Assembly (NCBI GenBank): GCA_025917655.1
Contig: CP084610.1
Location: 1,860,001 to 1,924,000 of the forward strand
DNA length: 64,000 nucleotides
Direction: 5' to 3'
Source of the DNA: Chlorella sorokiniana
Taxonomy: Eukaryota > Chlorophyta > Trebouxiophyceae > Chlorellales > Chlorellaceae
The position numbers and the translations under genes are program-made. The notes below the pieces were generated by a model. That model saw only the letters and a program-made list of their open reading frames with translations, was not told where the DNA came from and searched no databases. Shown in pieces: positions 62,001-64,000 of the stretch; positions within the stretch are counted from its first letter, which is position 1; every line of letters begins with the position of its first letter.

Positions 62001-62315
62001 TGGGGCTTTGCTGGCCTCGCCGGGCTTGGCTGCTGAGGCTTGGGCGGAGGGCTTGCCCTCTGCCTTGAGCTCTGAGGCGGGCGCTGCCTGTGGCGGCGCA
62101 GCAGCCGTCGTGCTGCCGGCGGCCTTGCCGGCAGCCGCGGGCGCGTCAGCCTCATCCTTGGAGGGCTTGGGCTTCTCTGAGGGCTCGTTCCACTTGATTT
62201 TCAGGGCCTGCACCTGCAGCCTACCGGCCGCGGCGCCCTGGCGGCGTGCAGCTGCCGCCCGCTTCCGGACCGGCGCGCCGAGCAGCGCCGAGCGCGAGCC
62301 GCAGGCCGCCTTCAT
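51627..62315 (-). CDS. SS3: Starch synthase III, plastid (coiled coil, CBM53 modules, GT5 domain)
   Basis: The ATG at 62315 gives MKAACGSRSALLGAPVRKRA, a plastid transit peptide, then a Lys/Ala/Pro-rich linker and a coiled coil (AENEVAELAREAAKADAMAR; AENETLQQLLLQLAADRQAA). Three starch-binding CBM53 modules follow, with marks such as GRPCTVYYNRTKGPLPGN, VALKVGFNKWESIEEVPMA, VSTLVYNKASGPLRNSSSP, LHIGYDGWWLK, PVDIFYNP, VFVTGSFNRWTHN and GGFYDNNKGLDYHVPV. The GT5 glycosyltransferase part has LRVVHVAAEMAPIAK, GGLGDVVTALGRAVQEEGHD, RPDIVHCHDWQSAPVAWLDH, FTIHNLNYGADLIG, ATTVSPTYREEISGNPAVAP, GIRNGIDPDIWDPA, VGCVTRLTHQKGIHLIKHAA, HLIYAGCDMFLVPSVFEPCG and GTIPVVRKTGGLNDTV, ending SSPALDYLELYYK plus about 30 extra residues. 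It adds ADP-glucose to growing glucans. At least 20 short introns split it. The usual Val after the KxGGL lysine reads as Glu across an exon join. Confidence 0.93.
53021..53045. repeat. GT dinucleotide microsatellite (starch synthase intron)
   Basis: About twelve GT units beside the exon encoding ADFNALANQLAQQYPDRARL. Confidence 0.85.
55986..56030. repeat. CA dinucleotide microsatellite (starch synthase intron)
   Basis: About 22 uninterrupted CA units, the longest simple repeat in the window, in the intron between the CBM53 part and the GT5 catalytic domain. Confidence 0.95.
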
Positions 62316-62952
62316 GCCTGCGCTTGCCTTCCTGCTCCTTCACGCAGCTCTGATATCTGGCACACCAGGGGCGCTGGGTGCTGCGCTGCAGGCTGCGTTG
62401 GGTGCTGCTGCCAGCAAGGGTGCTGCCTGCCGCCAGCTATGGCACCGCCTTCGCGGCTGCTGCACAAGCGGAAGGGTGCAGCAGCTGCGCTCAATTGCTT
62501 CTGTCACCGACCGCTTGAGCACAATGTTGCAGCTCAGACGGCTTGGGGTTGAAGCAGCCTCAAAAGAGTGGCGCAGAGAGGGGACCCGCACCCTGTCAGG
62601 CTGTTGCTGGTGTGAGCAGCAAATCGAGCAGGGCGGGTTTCAGCTTACCGGGACGTCCCGGGGCAGAGATGCGCACGGGTGGCGCTGGGACGTCGACAGC
62701 AAGGGAAGACCGAGTTGCAGCCGTCCCTGAACCGTGTACACTGGACCAACGACCCAAGATCGCCGGATCAACGACAGATAGATCGGAGGGGGCAAGGATT
62801 GGGCCGCCGAGTGCTCATGCTGGGCATGCCATGCGCCTTCCTGGCACCCCTTGTGCAGAAAGACCCTCCATTGAGCCTGCCTCGGCCTCTTTCGGACCTC
62901 ATAGGGTCTTACGCGTTCTAAGAAGCCGCAGACTTGCAAAACTCTCGTTTTT
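62316..62952. promoter_or_regulatory. Divergent promoter region, starch synthase III / DED1-type helicase
   Basis: About 640 bases separate the two ATGs. GC content falls toward the helicase side (62840-62950). Coding potential on either strand is not convincing. No TATA box is clear. Confidence 0.4.
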
Positions 62953-64000
62953 ATGAGCTCCTGGGCAGATGAGCGGAACGGTGGTGGCTATGGCGGCCGC
63001 CAGGGCGGATATGTGCCTCCGCATATGAGGGGTGCCGGTGAGCCAATGCGGAATGGAGCAAGAGTTGGGACAACAAGCCCATCAGCCCCTGCGAGCACCC
63101 AGCAGCATGACGCACTTGTTTGCCTCTTTTGCTACCCGCAGTGTCTAACCCTCCGCCTCCCCCTCCTGGTCCCCCGGCTGGTGAGCATGAGCAACCCCGC
63201 ATGCGCCCAGCCGCCATCAACAGGGGCCAGGGCCTCCTGAAATACCTCCATGTCTTTCGCATCGGTTGTTGTTTACCGCTTGTTGCACAGCGAGCCTCTT
63301 TGCTCAAATGCAACTGGGACCGACGGCAGACTGTTGGGACTCGCACTGTGTGTGCCCGGGCTGCCGCTAAAACTCAAAGTCGCATTGTCTGCAGGTGGTG
63401 GTGGTGGTGGTTACGGCGGTGGCTATGGCGGCGGTTACTCTCGTGGTGGCTACGGCGACGGCTACGGCGGCCGTGGCGGCGGTGGCGGTGGCGGCTGGGG
63501 CAGGTGATGATCTGGCCCTGGTGCTGAACCAGGGCTGTGTCCGCAGCTGTGCAGTCGCTCCCTGGCGTTGCAGAGGCCAGCTGGAATGACAATGGCAAAC
63601 AGTTTGCCAGTATGCAGCAGCGCAAGTGCACGCGGCCTCCACTCCACCTTGCCCTCTTGCCAGTAATGGCTATCGGGCACCCATCAACCCCCATATTGCA
63701 CGCCCTACATCTGCTGCCCACCCCCTCCTCCTCTCATCAGCCGGGAGCGTGGTGGTTACGGCGGCGGCAGCCGCGGCGGCGGCTACGGCGGCGGCCGCTG
63801 GGAGACGCGCGAGGAGAAGGACCCTTTCGCCGAGAGGTGAGCATTGTTGCTTGCCGCCTGTCGTCCCTTGTCACCCCGCACTCCCGCCTCCTCTGGCTTT
63901 TGCCTGTTACCTTTCCCGAGGCTCGCAGCCTGCCAGAGGGCAAGCCATCCGTGGGCTCTCTTCCCACAGTGCCCCCGCCCTCCCCTGCCACCCGCCTGCT
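62953..64000 (+). CDS. DEAD-box RNA helicase, DDX3/Ded1-type N-terminus (cut by window end)
   Basis: The ATG at 62953 gives MSSWADERNGGGYGG and GGYVPPHMRG. The SWAD and YVPPH(L/M)R motifs are the N-terminal mark of DDX3/Ded1 helicases, where the latter region contacts eIF4E. The next exons give a Gly/Tyr/Arg-rich low-complexity stretch (GGYGGGYGGGYSRGGYGDGY and a second such exon at about 63742-63838) ending in RWETREEKDPFAER before GTGAGC. The 'DPFAE' end matches the position just before the conserved helicase core in plant relatives. The core itself lies beyond position 64000. Ded1-type enzymes unwind mRNA leaders during translation initiation, and their Gly-rich tails form granules. Confidence 0.75.

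Overview
The window is nuclear DNA from a unicellular green alga. A Chlorella-type trebouxiophyte (Chlorella, Micractinium or a relative) is the best guess. The DNA is very GC-rich, genes are split by many short GT-AG introns, TGTAA polyadenylation signals lie shortly after several stop codons, and the gene set is plant-like: starch synthase III with starch-binding modules, a thylakoid-lumen DUF1499 protein, a polyprenyl diphosphate synthase and a rhomboid protease. Family calls come from reading the translations, not from a database search. Exon joins were inferred from splice signals and family alignment, so gene ends are firmer than inner boundaries.

Layout from left to right. 1-2450 (-): a gamma-tubulin complex component (GCP5-like) running off the left edge. 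2775-5616 (+): F-box/WD40 protein. 5826-6412 (+): a small stand-alone VHL beta-domain protein. About 7023-9495 (+): an F-box-like protein. 9659-12713 (-): beta-tubulin. About 13958-17105 (+): a PP2C phosphatase. 17954-19768 (-): a TMEM53/DUF829 protein. 20241-27184 (+): a large gene that appears to join a multi-pass membrane region, a PH-like domain, a long disordered linker and a TKL-type kinase. 27657-29342 (+): mitochondrial-type rhomboid protease. 29708-30916 (+): DUF1499 lumen protein. 31204-38819 (+): a large RIG-I/Dicer-type helicase with a PHAX-like RNA-binding segment just before it. 39447-41957 (-): long-chain polyprenyl diphosphate synthase. 42613-45158 (+): ribosomal protein uS5 (RPS2). 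45159-48164: a lower-GC stretch with short repeats, an intronless lineage-specific ORF and a helical downstream set of exons. 48872-50675 (+): ILKAP-like PP2C. 51627-62315 (-): starch synthase III. 62953-64000 (+): the start of a DDX3/Ded1-type DEAD-box helicase.

Most genes are ordinary eukaryotic housekeeping or regulatory genes with no operon logic. Three divergent pairs share short upstream regions: GCP5-like with F-box/WD40, polyprenyl synthase with RPS2, and starch synthase III with the DED1-type helicase. The items most worth a second look are the PHAX-like/helicase fusion, the VHL beta-domain protein, the membrane-PH-kinase architecture, the repeat-flanked ORF near 46 kb, and a duplicated 5' splice site in the first PP2C gene. 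Conserved genes (beta-tubulin, RPS2, polyprenyl synthase, the helicase) repeatedly need one extra base in a C or G run to stay in frame. This points to base-call errors in the assembly rather than pseudogenes.
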